A stretch of DNA of 64,000 bases from Pseudomonas poae (GTDB lineage: Bacteria; Pseudomonadota; Gammaproteobacteria; Pseudomonadales; Pseudomonadaceae). The position numbers and the translations under genes were made by a program. The notes under the pieces were generated by a model. That model saw only the letters and a list, made by a program, of their open reading frames with translations, did no database searches and was not told the DNA's origin. Location: positions 5,842,001-5,906,000 of the forward strand of contig CP034537.1 in the NCBI GenBank assembly GCA_004000515.1. The letters are read 5' to 3'. Of this stretch, positions 62,111 to 64,000 are shown one piece after another. Positions within the stretch are counted from its first letter, which is position 1; the number at the start of each line of letters is the position of its first letter.

Positions 62111-62592
62111 GTCCTTCGATATTCCTGCGCCCTGGCGACTACTTTTTGGCACCCACGACGGCGTGGTCACGACATTGCTCGGCAGTTGTGTGGCGGTGGT
62201 GTTGTGGCACCCGCGTCGGCAGTTGCTGGCGGTTTCGCACTTTTGCTGCCCTGCGATCCAGGCGCGAGTACACGCCTGGATACCCGTTACGGCGAGGCGG
62301 TGTTCAAGCGCATCCACGCCGACATGGCCCGCCACGGCACCCGGCCCGAGGAGTACCGCAAAGGCATTTTCGGCGGCGGCAGCCTGGTGCGCTTCGAAGG
62401 CAACCCACGGCGCAGGGTCGGCGATGGCAACAGCGCCTTCGCCCGTGAACAGTTCAGCCTGCGCAATTGGGCGGTCGATGCTTGGGACTTGAGCGGCGAT
62501 CACTACCGACGCCTGCAGGTCAACGGCCGCAGCGGTGCGATTGAGTGCCAGCGCAACAGCGTGCCGGCATTGCCGGTACGGAGGCTGCGTTG

Positions 62593-62593
<1 letters not shown>
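62107..62593 (+). CDS. cheD: Chemoreceptor deamidase CheD
   Basis: About 163 residues. Catalytic Cys in [12 protein letters not shown] and His in the preceding GTHDGVV segment; later [14 protein letters not shown] region. Two T-run deletions, near 62146 and 62243. Deamidates receptor glutamines. Its stop adjoins cheB. Confidence 0.88.
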
Positions 62594-63646
<1,053 letters not shown>

Positions 63647-63763
63647 AAAGTCTTCACACTTCACGACTTGCGCGTTCCCCCAAGCGGGCACGGACACTAC
63701 ACCGTCAATCACTGCAGCGAGATAAACGCTGCCTCCCGTTCTCTGCGATTTGGGCTGAAGCCT

Positions 63764-64000
63764 ATGCGTTGTCGAATTCTTGTAGCCAATATATATCCAT
63801 TGTTACGCGCCGGCCTGCGCGCATTACTGGAGCAAAAACAACACTACGAAGTGATTGCAGAAGCCGACCATGAACACTCACTCCTGGAACTCGCAACGCA
63901 TTGGCAGCCCGACATTATTCTGTTTGATATGGATATTGAACGTGGGGCCTGCCTGAAAGTACTCAAAAGCCTGTCGATCCACGCACCCACTAGTCGGGTC
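63764..64000 (+). CDS. Response regulator, partial (cut by window end)
   Basis: The first 79 residues of a receiver domain (RILVANIYPLLRAGLRALLEQ, then IILFDMDIE with the probable phosphoacceptor Asp). The spacing of RAGLRALLEQ resembles NarL/LuxR-type regulators. It follows cheB by 117 bp. The output domain is beyond the window. Confidence 0.7.
   Translation, partial: MRCRILVANIYPLLRAGLRALLEQKQHYEVIAEADHEHSLLELATHWQPDIILFDMDIERGACLKVLKSLSIHAPTSRV

Overview
The window is Pseudomonas DNA, most like the P. fluorescens group. The support is GC-rich coding sequence, REP/REPIN elements of the GTGGGAGCGGGCTTGC type, and Pseudomonas-style sulfur-scavenging, tynA-feaB-feaR, paa and che gene clusters. 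About 33 of roughly 54 genes carry one or more single-base frameshifts, usually a base missing from or added to a short homopolymer. Reading frame and homology resume straight after each break, so I treat these as consensus errors of a draft (probably long-read) assembly, not as gene decay. Broken genes are given as one CDS spanning the whole reconstructed gene.

Region 1 (1-1348) is the 3' part of a gabP-like permease. Region 2 (1560-27064) is a 25-kb organosulfur-acquisition island. It holds three SsuD/DszA-like FMN monooxygenases, two DszB-like desulfinase homologues, one DszC/SfnB-like oxygenase, two paralogous TonB receptors, an MFS carrier, an SsuCB-type ABC importer, an M20 amidohydrolase, a periplasmic binding protein, a peptide-type ABC importer divided between two convergent operons, a class II aldolase and an SfnR-like sigma-54 activator. 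Seven sigma-54 promoters (TGGCAN10TGC pattern) and five copies of the palindrome CTGCTGC-N4-GCAGCAG 55-86 bp upstream of them tie nearly all of these genes into one regulon. This is the most notable system in the window.

Region 3 (27072-36210) converts phenylethylamine-type amines to phenylacetate: feaB, a porin, a chemoreceptor, tynA and the activator feaR. Paired FeaR-like boxes with a 21-bp period lie upstream of feaB, the porin and tynA. Region 4 (36294-51539) is the phenylacetate catabolon: paaX and paaY (minus strand), paaGHIJK, then paaABCDE, a DUF485 protein, paaL and paaZ. It takes phenylacetate to acetyl-CoA and succinyl-CoA, but paaF is not in the window. A strong sigma-70 promoter overlapped by a 9-bp inverted repeat precedes paaA.

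Region 5 (51784-54980) holds a BrnT/BrnA toxin-antitoxin pair, a small membrane protein, a diguanylate cyclase and a NYN-LOTUS protein. Region 6 (55304-64000) is a che2-type chemosensory operon (MCP-like, CheY, STAS, CheA, MCP, CheW, CheR, CheD, CheB), followed by a response regulator cut by the window end. I see no rRNA, tRNA, CRISPR array or transposase.
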